A program made the position numbers and the translations under genes. Positions 28,017 to 36,678 of a stretch of DNA of 64,000 bases are shown piece by piece. Positions within the stretch are counted from its first letter, which is position 1. Every line of letters starts with the position of its first letter. Origin of the DNA: Candidatus Poseidoniaceae archaeon (GTDB taxonomy: Archaea; Thermoplasmatota; Poseidoniia; Poseidoniales; Poseidoniaceae). The stretch is taken from NCBI GenBank assembly GCA_949372645.1, contig CASIAP010000010.1, forward strand, positions 1 through 64,000, in the 5' to 3' direction. Under the pieces are notes generated by a model. It was not told the DNA's origin, searched no databases, and worked only from the letters and a program-made list of their open reading frames with translations.

Positions 28017-28829
28017 TTAGTTTTCCAGCGCTGAAACTATCCCGCTGATTCGTTGGCGGAGTTCTTGTAAATCTGCTGCATCTTCAGTGAGTGTGCCCGT
28101 GACAATCCAATCTGCTCCGGCTTTCGCTGCGTGAGCTGCCTGTTCGGGAGTGCGTATACCCCCCCCGACAACAAGCGTGAGGTTGTCGACGGTTCGAGCA
28201 CTTTCGATTAATTGAGGATGTACTTGCTCATCTGCACCACTACCAGCTTCGAGATAGAAGATCTTGAAACCGAACATACGCGCTGTAAGTGCATAGGCAT
28301 GTACCAATTCTACATCACCTGATTGAATTAATTCTGCTTCTCCAACCTCTCCTACTCTGCCGCCAGGTGCACACACAAGATATCCGGTAGGCAATGCCTC
28401 TACTCCAAATTTTTCGAGATACGGCGCTCCACGAATTTGTTCACCAACTAAAAATCGGCGGATGTTTGAATTCATTAGCATCATGAACGTGATGGCGTCA
28501 GCTGCTGGAGAAAGTGCATGGGCGCCACCGGGAAAAAGAACAACGGGTATTTGCCATTGGGATTCGTCAGATTCTGGGTCTTGGCTCGCAGCAAAAGTAC
28601 GTAACTCAAATGCTTCCTGTATTGCTGAACAGGTTGCGTGAACAACTTCGTCAGGCGTATCAGTTGAGCCGCCAATAAAGATCATGCTGCTGCCACATTC
28701 CACCGCCACCATAGCCCTGTTTGCTGCGGTATTCGGGTCTTGTTTTGCAGGGTCAATGAGCGTGATGTGCCGGGTGTTTTGACTTTCCGAGGTCACATAT
28801 TCCAAAGTTGTAGCGTCGGCCCTTCTCAT
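28017..28829 (-). CDS. geranylgeranylglyceryl phosphate synthase
   Basis: Joins geranylgeranyl diphosphate to sn-glycerol-1-phosphate, the first committed step of archaeal ether-lipid synthesis. TIM-barrel protein of the PcrB/GGGPS family: THITLIDPAKQD-like opening (HITLIDPAK near residue 22), FIGGSTD, the VVLFPGG phosphate-binding strand, YLEAGSGAD and VGGGIRTPEQA near the end are diagnostic. I used the Met at 28829 (MRRADA); the tracked start at 28877 adds a basic stretch. The stop touches the coiled-coil gene's stop. Confidence 0.92.
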   Translation of the reverse strand: MRRADATTLEYVTSESQNTRHITLIDPAKQDPNTAANRAMVAVECGSSMIFIGGSTDTPDEVVHATCSAIQEAFELRTFAASQDPESDESQWQIPVVLFPGGAHALSPAADAITFMMLMNSNIRRFLVGEQIRGAPYLEKFGVEALPTGYLVCAPGGRVGEVGEAELIQSGDVELVHAYALTARMFGFKIFYLEAGSGADEQVHPQLIESARTVDNLTLVVGGGIRTPEQAAHAAKAGADWIVTGTLTEDAADLQELRQRISGIVSALEN

Positions 28830-28936
28830 GTCATCCCCACCTCTCCGTTTCATGCGCACAGCATAGGCGTTACGCACAAAAATCGTTTGAAGACGGCAGA
28901 CATAGACTTCTCATACCCCGTCACAGTAGCCCCGCT

Positions 28937-30709
28937 ATGGGAGAAGTAGGTCCGTTCAAACGACTTCTAGGGCATATGAGTTCTCATCGGGGGACTATTC
29001 GGCTCGCTTCGGCGTGTTCGATCACGAACAAAGTATGGGATTTGGCGCCCCCCCTCTTGATTGGGCTGGCAGTAGATGTCGTAGTTTTGAAAGAAGATTC
29101 GCTCCTTGCTTCCTTTGGACTCATCGACCCATGGCATCAATTGGTATTCCTATCAGTGCTCACCTTTGCAATATGGGGTCTCGAATCTTTGTTCGAATAT
29201 TTCTATGGGATTCTTTGGCGTAATTTGGCTCAAACGGTACAGCATGAATTACGATTAGAAACCTTTGACCATGTCCAGAAGCAAGGAATGGGTTGGTTCG
29301 ATGAACGTCAAAAAGGTGATATTCTAGCAATTCTTAACGATGACATCAATCAGCTTGAGCGTTTCTTGGATAAAGGTGCAAATGATTTTTTGCAAGTCAG
29401 TACCACGGTCTTGGTCGTAGGGGGCGTGTTCTTATTCATTTCCTGGAAGGTTGCTTTGTTCGCCGTTCTCCCCATACCAATCATCATTTGGGGATCGTTT
29501 CGCTATCAAAGAAGTCTCGAGCCCCGATATGCAGAAGTGCGTAAATCTGCTGGTGCAATGAATGCTCTGCTGGAGAATGATTTGTCAGGAATGTCGACGA
29601 TTCAATCATTCACTGCTGAGGAGCGGGAAATGAAGCGGGTTGAGGTTTTGAGCAACCAATACCGAGAAGCCAATCGGGAGGCAATTCGGTTATCGGCAGC
29701 GTTCACCCCACTTATTCGAATGGCAATCTTATGCGGCTTTACCGCAACACTCCTCCTTGGAGGGTGGATGACATTAGAGGGTACTTTGGCTGTCGGGGCA
29801 TATTCCGTACTCGTGTTCATGACGCAAAGGTTGCTTTGGCCACTGACTCGGCTCGGTGAAACGTTTGATCTGTATCAAAGAGCGATGGCGTCTTCGACGC
29901 GTGTTCTCGATGTGCTGACTTCCCCCACAGAAATCAAACAGGGCGAATATGCTCCCGCGCTCGAAGATATTGAGGCATCATCAATTGTGTTTTCTGATGT
30001 TGATTTTTCTTACCCTGGGCGAGACCCTGTATTTACGAATCTGAACCTTGAATTACGTTCAGGAGAGACTGTTGGCGTCGTTGGTTCAACTGGCGCTGGC
30101 AAGACGACGTTGATTCGGTTGTTGTTACGATTTGCTGAACCCACTCGAGGAACTATTGTGTGGGCAGGTAAACCTCTCGACCAGTGGCGCCTAGAACGAT
30201 TGCGTTCATCTATGGCTTTGGTCGACCAGCACATTACTTTGTTCCCGACGACCATCGCAGAAAACATCCGCTATGGCAATCCTAGCGCGGTGGATGAGGC
30301 GGTTTATCAGGCGGCCCGACTGGCTGAAGTATCGGACTTTGTCGAGGAATTGCCGGAACAATGGAACACTTTGGTTGGTGAGGGTGGCCATCGTCTTTCA
30401 GGCGGTCAAAGGCAGCGATTGGCCATCGCTAGAGCGGTACTCAAAGATGCGCCTCTGCTCATTCTAGATGAAGCGACATCCGCCGTTGATAATGAAACCG
30501 AAGCGGCGCTCCAGCGCTCTATCAACAAACTCTCACAAGATAGGACTGCGGTCATTATTGCTCATCGTCTTTCTACCATCCGTAATGCAGACCGGATACT
30601 GGTGCTTGACCAGGGAAATATTGTCGAAGACGGTGCGCATGAGGATTTGGTTGAAAGGGGTGGAATTTACTCACGGATGTGGGCCGTTCAAACAGGTCAA
30701 AGTGGGTGA
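28937..30709 (+). CDS. ABC transporter, fused permease and ATPase (MsbA-like)
   Basis: Half-transporter with six membrane helices (residues about 20-300) and a nucleotide-binding domain. Walker A GSTGAGKTTL is near residue 381, signature LSGGQRQRLA near 487, and Walker B LLILDEATSAVD near 508; the H-loop is IIAHRLSTI. Such proteins form homodimers that export lipids, peptides or drugs. The upstream GGGPS gene is divergent. Substrate is not predictable. Confidence 0.9.
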   Translation: MGEVGPFKRLLGHMSSHRGTIRLASACSITNKVWDLAPPLLIGLAVDVVVLKEDSLLASFGLIDPWHQLVFLSVLTFAIWGLESLFEYFYGILWRNLAQTVQHELRLETFDHVQKQGMGWFDERQKGDILAILNDDINQLERFLDKGANDFLQVSTTVLVVGGVFLFISWKVALFAVLPIPIIIWGSFRYQRSLEPRYAEVRKSAGAMNALLENDLSGMSTIQSFTAEEREMKRVEVLSNQYREANREAIRLSAAFTPLIRMAILCGFTATLLLGGWMTLEGTLAVGAYSVLVFMTQRLLWPLTRLGETFDLYQRAMASSTRVLDVLTSPTEIKQGEYAPALEDIEASSIVFSDVDFSYPGRDPVFTNLNLELRSGETVGVVGSTGAGKTTLIRLLLRFAEPTRGTIVWAGKPLDQWRLERLRSSMALVDQHITLFPTTIAENIRYGNPSAVDEAVYQAARLAEVSDFVEELPEQWNTLVGEGGHRLSGGQRQRLAIARAVLKDAPLLILDEATSAVDNETEAALQRSINKLSQDRTAVIIAHRLSTIRNADRILVLDQGNIVEDGAHEDLVERGGIYSRMWAVQTGQSG

Positions 30710-30754
30710 TTGCTACGCATTTATTAGTAAAATAAGCATTCTATGGTGATTTAC

Positions 30755-30796
30755 AGTCTATTATAAGGGCTGGGCCAAAAATAGTTTTTGAGTCAC
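30755..30796 (+). promoter_or_regulatory. candidate promoter of the rhodopsin gene
   Basis: The AT-rich run CTATTATAAG lies about 30 bases before the ATG, the right place for a TATA element with a very short leader. No Shine-Dalgarno sequence is seen before the ATG, which also suggests a short or absent leader. No other gene lies in this 87-base gap. Confidence 0.4.
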
Positions 30797-31672
30797 ATGT
30801 TAAATCAACGATTTTCAAAAACCACCAGCCTGCTTTTAGTTGCCACCTTTGCCCTTGCACTGGCCTCCACGGTCAGTGCAGTGGAAGTTGAGGAGATAAG
30901 TAAAATAGGGGAGGATGGGCTTCCATCATTCCTTTCAGATGGTGTAGATGACGGTATGCAATCGCTGACTTTCTTCTTATTCTTCATTGGATATATTTCC
31001 ATGGGTGCAGCATTCGTATTCTTCATGAGTGAGCGCGGAAACGTGGCACCTCAATACCGTACAACAATGACTATCTCAGCGCTCATTGTCGGTATTGCTG
31101 CTTTCCATTACTATTACATGCGTGGAGTTTACGCGGAATACGAAGTTGTTTCCATTGAGTATCGTTACATGGACTGGATTATTACAGTTCCACTGATGGC
31201 TCTTAAATTCCCTTCCCTCATTGGAAAGGGTGCAATCACTGATAAAAAGGTCGCAGGGCTTGGATTCACAGGAATCTGTTTCACTGGCGCTCTCATCATG
31301 ATTGGATTCGGATACGCTGGTGAAGCTGGTTTGATGCACGGCTTGGCTGCATTGATCATTGGTGGAGCAGGTTGGGCTATGATTATCGTAGCAACTGGAA
31401 CTCCATGGACTTCTGGCCTTGGTGTCGACAACAGCAAGATCGCACCTGAACTCCTCTGGAGCGCAAACGCACTTCGCTGGTTCATCGTCGTTGGTTGGGT
31501 CATCTACCCTCTCGGCTACCTCTTCAGCCCTGAAGTTGATTTGCTTGATGGCAATCAAGAAGCAATGGCTGTTGCTTACAACATTGCAGATATCATCAAC
31601 AAGATCGGTTTCGGTGTTGTTGCATGGATGGGTGCTAAGAAAGCAACCGAAGCTCTTGCTGCTTCAGAGTGA
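30797..31672 (+). CDS. proteorhodopsin-type light-driven proton pump
   Basis: Seven-helix retinal protein. A cleavable signal peptide (LLLVATFALALASTVSA) precedes the mature part. The helix B histidine is in FHYYYMRGVY. In helix C, RYMDWIITVPLMALK places Asp at the proton-acceptor site, Thr next, and Lys where proteorhodopsins usually have the Glu donor (D-T-K); Met is at the spectral-tuning site, which predicts green absorption. The retinal lysine is in IADIINKIGFG near residue 268. The tracked start is an in-frame TTG; ATG 30797 is better. No carotenoid or retinal synthesis gene is in the window. Confidence 0.93.
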   Translation: MLNQRFSKTTSLLLVATFALALASTVSAVEVEEISKIGEDGLPSFLSDGVDDGMQSLTFFLFFIGYISMGAAFVFFMSERGNVAPQYRTTMTISALIVGIAAFHYYYMRGVYAEYEVVSIEYRYMDWIITVPLMALKFPSLIGKGAITDKKVAGLGFTGICFTGALIMIGFGYAGEAGLMHGLAALIIGGAGWAMIIVATGTPWTSGLGVDNSKIAPELLWSANALRWFIVVGWVIYPLGYLFSPEVDLLDGNQEAMAVAYNIADIINKIGFGVVAWMGAKKATEALAASE

Positions 31673-32701
31673 TTTTCGAATCCTCTTGAGTATTGTCTCG
31701 AAGTTGACGTGCGGCCAATGCTTCAGCCAAAGGGTTGAAACTGGCATCCATGCCAACGTGTAGAGGAAGACGGCTACTGCAGATGTCTCCAACCCCCATT
31801 GGTGAATGGTTTCAAAATCATTCATCAATGACAGGGGGATGAAATGGACGAGGTAAATGGTCAGCGAAATTTGACCTGTGCTGCTGAGAAAAGGCAACTC
31901 ATACCGTTGTATGAATGTCCAGATCAGCAGCACACCTGTCGTTGCTGCTACGATAAAGGCTGAATTTGCCGGAAAGAACGTCAGATAGGCATCTGCGGTT
32001 GGGTGGGCCCACAGATCATTGTTGTACTGTGAATACAAAAATGTTGCAAGGCAAAAAAGTAGTCCAACTCCAAGTGCTGAGTACGTAAGCTTTGTCTGCG
32101 GAAGTGTTTGTTCGGGGTCATGGTTCTGAAACGAAATGGTTGAACCCAATAAGGCAAACAAAATCCAAGGGAAGAGTGGGTATGTGCCGGTTAACAGGAC
32201 GTTTGATATGATGATGAATATCGAATCGTCGCTCACTCGGTCTGACCATTCCCCCATACCTTGCAGTTCTGGAAAGAGAATTTGCAGTGTAAAGAACGAC
32301 ACTGTTGTAACCAAAAGTAGTTGAATATTCGATGCCTTGAATTTAGGAGCAAAAAAAGGTAGAATGAGGGTTAAAAGACCCATAAGGGAAAGTATGCCTG
32401 GTGTGAATGGGTTAAACAGGTGGGGAGAGGTTAAATTGACCAAAACCTGTGCCGTAAACAGAAAAGATGCTTGGAATACTCTTGGTTTTAGATTCATTTG
32501 GCTTCGTACGATACCCCATCCGAATAAAGTCACGAACATGGGTGCAGCTAGCCCCCCAAGTCCAGATACAACATAGGCAATGAGTGTGGGTTGGACTGTT
32601 TCAAACGGATTCCATGTAGCTGCGGCATGGACCATGACCATCAAAAGTACTGCTATCCCTCGAAGGGTGTCGATATGAGTTATACGTTTATTTTGTGACA
32701 T
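31664..32701 (-). CDS. DUF1624/heparan-acetyltransferase-like membrane acyltransferase
   Basis: About ten membrane helices. The start RITHIDTLRGIAVLLMVMVH has the Asp-x-x-Arg-Gly and His pattern of membrane acyltransferases (DUF1624, heparan-alpha-glucosaminide N-acetyltransferase type, or acyltransferase 3). Likely acylates a sugar or lipid at the membrane. The C-terminal overlap with the rhodopsin gene is nine bases, convergent. The start at MSQNKR lies five bases after the purQ stop, so it may be the last gene of the pur transcript. Confidence 0.75.
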   Translation of the reverse strand: MSQNKRITHIDTLRGIAVLLMVMVHAAATWNPFETVQPTLIAYVVSGLGGLAAPMFVTLFGWGIVRSQMNLKPRVFQASFLFTAQVLVNLTSPHLFNPFTPGILSLMGLLTLILPFFAPKFKASNIQLLLVTTVSFFTLQILFPELQGMGEWSDRVSDDSIFIIISNVLLTGTYPLFPWILFALLGSTISFQNHDPEQTLPQTKLTYSALGVGLLFCLATFLYSQYNNDLWAHPTADAYLTFFPANSAFIVAATTGVLLIWTFIQRYELPFLSSTGQISLTIYLVHFIPLSLMNDFETIHQWGLETSAVAVFLYTLAWMPVSTLWLKHWPHVNFETILKRIRKSL

Positions 32702-32705
32702 CGTA

Positions 32706-33560
32706 TCATCGGTTCCCCAATACATATTCTATTGCATTGCGGAACACTTGAAGTCCTTCGCCTTCCCATTCACCAAGTGCATCGCTGGTGAGTGGGCCAG
32801 GGGCGCTGTTTCGGGTATGATCTGGATGAAGCCATTTCGCATAGACTGCCTCTGGATGGGGCATGAGTCCGAATACAAGCCCCGTTGAATCGCAAATTCC
32901 AGCAATGTTTCTCATACTCCCATTTGGTGAAAGAGGGAAGGAGAGGGGTTCATCGGTTATGCCCTGGCCAACTGGAGTTGAAGGGTCCACATATCGCACT
33001 GTGAGTTGGTTATTTGCTGCAAGAGCGTCAAAGTCAGTAGTTGACGGCATTACGAATTTACCTTCACCGTGCCGGACTGGACAATCAATTCGTTTGATAC
33101 CTTTTGTCCAAATACATGGGCTTTCTGAATCAAATTCAAGGGTGACCCAGCGATCTTCATATCTCCCTGAATCGTTGAGAGTGAGGCTTGCTCTTTGTAC
33201 GAAGTCAGGGGGTGTGTTTTGTGCGGCTGGCCCCGGAAGAAGGCCTGTTTTAACAAGAACTTGGAAGCCATTACAAATGCCGATAATTGGCTTTCCTGCT
33301 GCGACAAAGGCGTGCAATTGTTCCCGGAGTGCAAAACGCATTCTGTTCCCCATCAACCGGCCGCTGCCGAGATGATCACCGAATGAAAATCCTCCAGGCA
33401 CTGCAAGTATTTCGAAGTCTTCGAGACTGCGATTTCCTGATACGAAATGGTTGACGTGGACGCGCTCTGCATCGCCTCCCACCAAATTGAATACTGCTGC
33501 TGTTTCATGATCGCAGTTAATTCCGAAACCAAATAATACGGCAACTTTTGGTGCAGCCAT
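32706..33560 (-). CDS. purQ: FGAM synthase glutaminase subunit
   Basis: Glutamine amidotransferase subunit of formylglycinamidine ribonucleotide synthase. Class I glutaminase: VAVLFGFGINCDHE opening, GGFSFGDHL, the nucleophile cysteine in IIGICNGFQVLV near residue 100, and the His-Glu pair in MPHPEAVY near the end. The start overlaps the purL stop by one base in a TGATG, which suggests translational coupling. Confidence 0.93.
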   Translation of the reverse strand: MAAPKVAVLFGFGINCDHETAAVFNLVGGDAERVHVNHFVSGNRSLEDFEILAVPGGFSFGDHLGSGRLMGNRMRFALREQLHAFVAAGKPIIGICNGFQVLVKTGLLPGPAAQNTPPDFVQRASLTLNDSGRYEDRWVTLEFDSESPCIWTKGIKRIDCPVRHGEGKFVMPSTTDFDALAANNQLTVRYVDPSTPVGQGITDEPLSFPLSPNGSMRNIAGICDSTGLVFGLMPHPEAVYAKWLHPDHTRNSAPGPLTSDALGEWEGEGLQVFRNAIEYVLGNR

Positions 33561-36500
33561 CAAGCAACACCCCCCGTCATGTCGAGTGTCTTTTGCCACG
33601 CCTCAACCATTGCTGTGGTTTCGACGTCGATAAGAACATCATATCCGTCTGAAATGGTGAGGTTCTCTGTATCGGTAACTGTACCGAGCATTGTGATAGG
33701 GTGGCCAGACATCCATTCGATGAACGCTGTCTCGTTTTCTGGTTGAACGCCGACCAAAAATCGCCCAAGTGATTCGCCCCAGAGTCGAGACCAGACACTT
33801 GCGTCACCTGTGCCGTCAATGTCGATGTCTGCTCCAGTTCTTCCGCCAATACACATTTCTGCAGCTGCAACAGCCACTCCCCCTTCTGAGCAATCATGAG
33901 CGGTCTGAATAAGTCCGGATTGAATTGCTGTGGAAAGCGCCCTGTAGGTAGTGATGTTCATTTCTGGATTCGGTAGCAATGGAACTTGGCCCCCAATACC
34001 GTTTGTCTCTCCACTCTCTCGAAGCATGAAGGAGAGTTCGGATGCACCGAGTTCCTCTTTTGATACGCCTACAAGATACACTTTTTCACCAGGGTTTTTG
34101 AAGTCGCTCGTAGCAGTAAATCGAACGTCTGGTTGGTCACCAAAGACTGAGTAGAGGAGGGTCGGTGGGATTGAAATTTTCTTTTCACCCGTTCCATAAT
34201 CATTCTTCATCGAATCCTTTCCGGATACGCAAGGAAGTCTGTATGCTCTACAAACGCGTTCGAGTTCTCGATTTGCTCGGACAAGTTGTGCGAGTTTGAA
34301 TTTACCGTCTGGGGTTTTTACTGATTCGATTGAGTCTGGCCAGCAAAAGTTATCCAGGCCTGCCATTTTATCGACGTTAATTCCAGCACATACTGCGTTG
34401 CGTACCGCTTCATCAATAGATGCTGCAGCCATTGCTCCAGCATCCAAATCAGAATACCTTGGAGCGATACCGCATGAAATTACAAGGCCGTGTGGATTGC
34501 CGTGGATTGGAGCAATAACGCCAGCGTCACCAGGGCCATCGCGTTCCACTCCAACGAAGGGTTTGACTACTGTTTGGGCAATGACTTCGTGGTCATATTG
34601 GCGAACCCATGTTTCCTTTGAAGCGATGTTTGGTTGGGCAAGCATCCTCAACAAAAGAGGTGAATGGCCTGCTTGTTCGGGAAGAGTGATTGTTTCTGGA
34701 GTGAATAATTCTGGCGTTGGAGTGTGCCATTCGGATTCGAGTTGGAGTTGTGGAACCCCGTCATGTAGGAAGTCGATTGAAAGATATGCAACTGTTTCAT
34801 CTTCATATTTGACGTGGAACATTCCAGTATTGGTGAAGGTTGCGACCGGTGTTGCTTCAACTTCATGGAGTTGTGCCATCGAATCGAATGCGGCGCAATC
34901 CTCTGGTTTGACTGCAATTGTCATACGTTCTTGGCTCTCTGAAACGAGTATCTCCCATGCAGAGAGGCCTGGTTGTTTCAAAGGTACTTTTGCAAGATCA
35001 ATTTCACACCCGTCGGTATAGGTTGCCATTTCACCAATCGATGATGAAAGGCCACCTGCTCCATTATCTGTGATGCATGAAATGAGGCCAGCGTCCCTGG
35101 CTTCAAGAACCATGTCAACCATTTTCTTTTGTGTGATTGGGTCTCCAATCTGCACCGCGCTGGAAGGAGATTCTTCAGTGAGTTCGAGTGAAGAGAATGT
35201 TGCACCATGAATTCCATCGTATCCAACCCTTCCACCAACCATATAGACAATATCGCCGGCTGTTGGGGTTTTGATATGTGATTCGCGCCCATCTGGAAGT
35301 TTTCTTGGCATTATTCCAACCGTTCCGCAGTAGACCAGTGGTTTGCCGATATAACGGTCATCAAAGACAATGGCACCATTAACAGTTGGAATTCCTGATT
35401 CGTTTCCACCAACACGTACGCCTGCATGAACGCCTCGGAAAACTCGAGAAGGGTGGAAGAGATTGTCGGGTAATTCGCCTTCCCAGTTTGGAGGGCCAAA
35501 ACAAAACACATCGGTATTCGCGATTGGCCGTGCGCCAAGGCCTGTGCCAAGGATGTCGCGATTCACACCAACGATGCCCGTCATCGCACCCCCATAGGGG
35601 TCAAGTGCTGAGGGGGAGTTGTGTGTTTCTGCTTTCATGCATACGCTCCATTCATCATCCCAAGCGATGACTCCAGAATTGTCATGGAAGACTGAGAGAA
35701 GCCAATCGACTTCTTTCTGCATGTCATGGGTTGGCTTCATGATGTGGGTTTTGAAAATTGAATCGATAATCGAGTCCTCTCCAGTCTCCGAATCGATATG
35801 GTGTATTTTGGAAGCGAAGATTTTGTGTTTACAATGCTCACTCCATGTTTGTGCCAGGCATTCGAGTTCGACATCCGTTGGGGCATCGCTCACAATCCCG
35901 ACCGCTGTACGGGATTTGCGGACTGCGTCATCGCGGTAATGGGCTTGGATGGTTTGCATCTCTTCGAGATTCAAAGCCAGAAGTCCACTTTCTGAAAGGG
36001 AAAGAAGCTCTTCATCAGGAATTTCAAGATCCATTCTCTGGGGTGGGGTGAGGGTTTGTGGTGGTTTTTCAGGATAGGCAATTGCGGGCCATTGGGTGTT
36101 TAAGCACCCAATTGCATCTGAAGTAACGGCGCGCTGAATGAGGTTATTGTGAAGAGTTGAGGAGAGCCATTCTACTGAAACTGCCTCGGGTAGGCCGAAA
36201 AATACGTAGGTGTGATAAGTTGAAATTGAAGCGTCGCTTTGGTGTTGATGGTGCGGGAAAAGGGTTTTGAAACCATCAAATGCTGCACTTCCTGGATTAT
36301 CGGTTACGCCTGGTTTGAATCCAATAGTGATGGCAGCGTCTGGTGTGTTTGGAAAATGTTCTGTCGAGGAAAGAAACAGTGTGTCTGTGAGGACGTCTTC
36401 GATAATAGGGTCTGAAAAAAGGTCGTTGACGCGTTCTGTAATTTCACTTTTTTCAAGATTGGATTTTATGAGGAATCCGTTAATTGACCGAACTTCATCG

Positions 36501-36607
36501 ACCTTGATGTTGTGGTCTGCCATCAATTGCCTTCGGACAACGTCGCCACGAACATCTCGCATCCCTTCACCTTGTTTCGGCGTCACTTCTACTCGTGTTA
36601 CAGTCAT
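33560..36607 (-). CDS. purL: FGAM synthase, PurS-PurL fusion
   Basis: Synthetase subunit of the fourth step of purine synthesis. Residues 1-85 resemble PurS (RVEVTPKQGEGMRDVRG and SINGFLIKSNL), and residues about 95-190 look like a second PurS-type unit (AAITIGFKPGVTDNPG). From about residue 200 on it is PurL, with TWSEHCKHKIF near residue 250, ETHNSPSALDPYGGA, and GLDNFCWPD in the C-terminal half. Length 1,015 fits PurSL fusions and is longer than stand-alone PurL (about 720-750). It feeds into purQ. The tracked N-terminal extension from 36682 is not supported. A hairpin lies just before the ATG. Confidence 0.92.
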   Translation of the reverse strand: MTVTRVEVTPKQGEGMRDVRGDVVRRQLMADHNIKVDEVRSINGFLIKSNLEKSEITERVNDLFSDPIIEDVLTDTLFLSSTEHFPNTPDAAITIGFKPGVTDNPGSAAFDGFKTLFPHHQHQSDASISTYHTYVFFGLPEAVSVEWLSSTLHNNLIQRAVTSDAIGCLNTQWPAIAYPEKPPQTLTPPQRMDLEIPDEELLSLSESGLLALNLEEMQTIQAHYRDDAVRKSRTAVGIVSDAPTDVELECLAQTWSEHCKHKIFASKIHHIDSETGEDSIIDSIFKTHIMKPTHDMQKEVDWLLSVFHDNSGVIAWDDEWSVCMKAETHNSPSALDPYGGAMTGIVGVNRDILGTGLGARPIANTDVFCFGPPNWEGELPDNLFHPSRVFRGVHAGVRVGGNESGIPTVNGAIVFDDRYIGKPLVYCGTVGIMPRKLPDGRESHIKTPTAGDIVYMVGGRVGYDGIHGATFSSLELTEESPSSAVQIGDPITQKKMVDMVLEARDAGLISCITDNGAGGLSSSIGEMATYTDGCEIDLAKVPLKQPGLSAWEILVSESQERMTIAVKPEDCAAFDSMAQLHEVEATPVATFTNTGMFHVKYEDETVAYLSIDFLHDGVPQLQLESEWHTPTPELFTPETITLPEQAGHSPLLLRMLAQPNIASKETWVRQYDHEVIAQTVVKPFVGVERDGPGDAGVIAPIHGNPHGLVISCGIAPRYSDLDAGAMAAASIDEAVRNAVCAGINVDKMAGLDNFCWPDSIESVKTPDGKFKLAQLVRANRELERVCRAYRLPCVSGKDSMKNDYGTGEKKISIPPTLLYSVFGDQPDVRFTATSDFKNPGEKVYLVGVSKEELGASELSFMLRESGETNGIGGQVPLLPNPEMNITTYRALSTAIQSGLIQTAHDCSEGGVAVAAAEMCIGGRTGADIDIDGTGDASVWSRLWGESLGRFLVGVQPENETAFIEWMSGHPITMLGTVTDTENLTISDGYDVLIDVETTAMVEAWQKTLDMTGGVA

Positions 36608-36618
36608 GAGGGTACACC

Positions 36619-36635
36619 CGCCCCCTACGGGGGCG
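36619..36635. repeat. perfect GC hairpin before purL
   Basis: CGCCCCC and GGGGGCG pair perfectly around TAC, 12 bases upstream of the purL ATG and after the uvrA stop (both genes on the minus strand). It may be an attenuating hairpin, a terminator for uvrA or a processing site. Confidence 0.55.
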
Positions 36636-36678
36636 TAAAGAAGGCCATCGACTACGCTCTTTGAACAATACGGAAGGT

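Noticed and set aside
34296-35021. 241-residue plus-strand ORF
   Set aside because: Antisense to purL, low-complexity Ser/Thr/Pro composition typical of a shadow frame.
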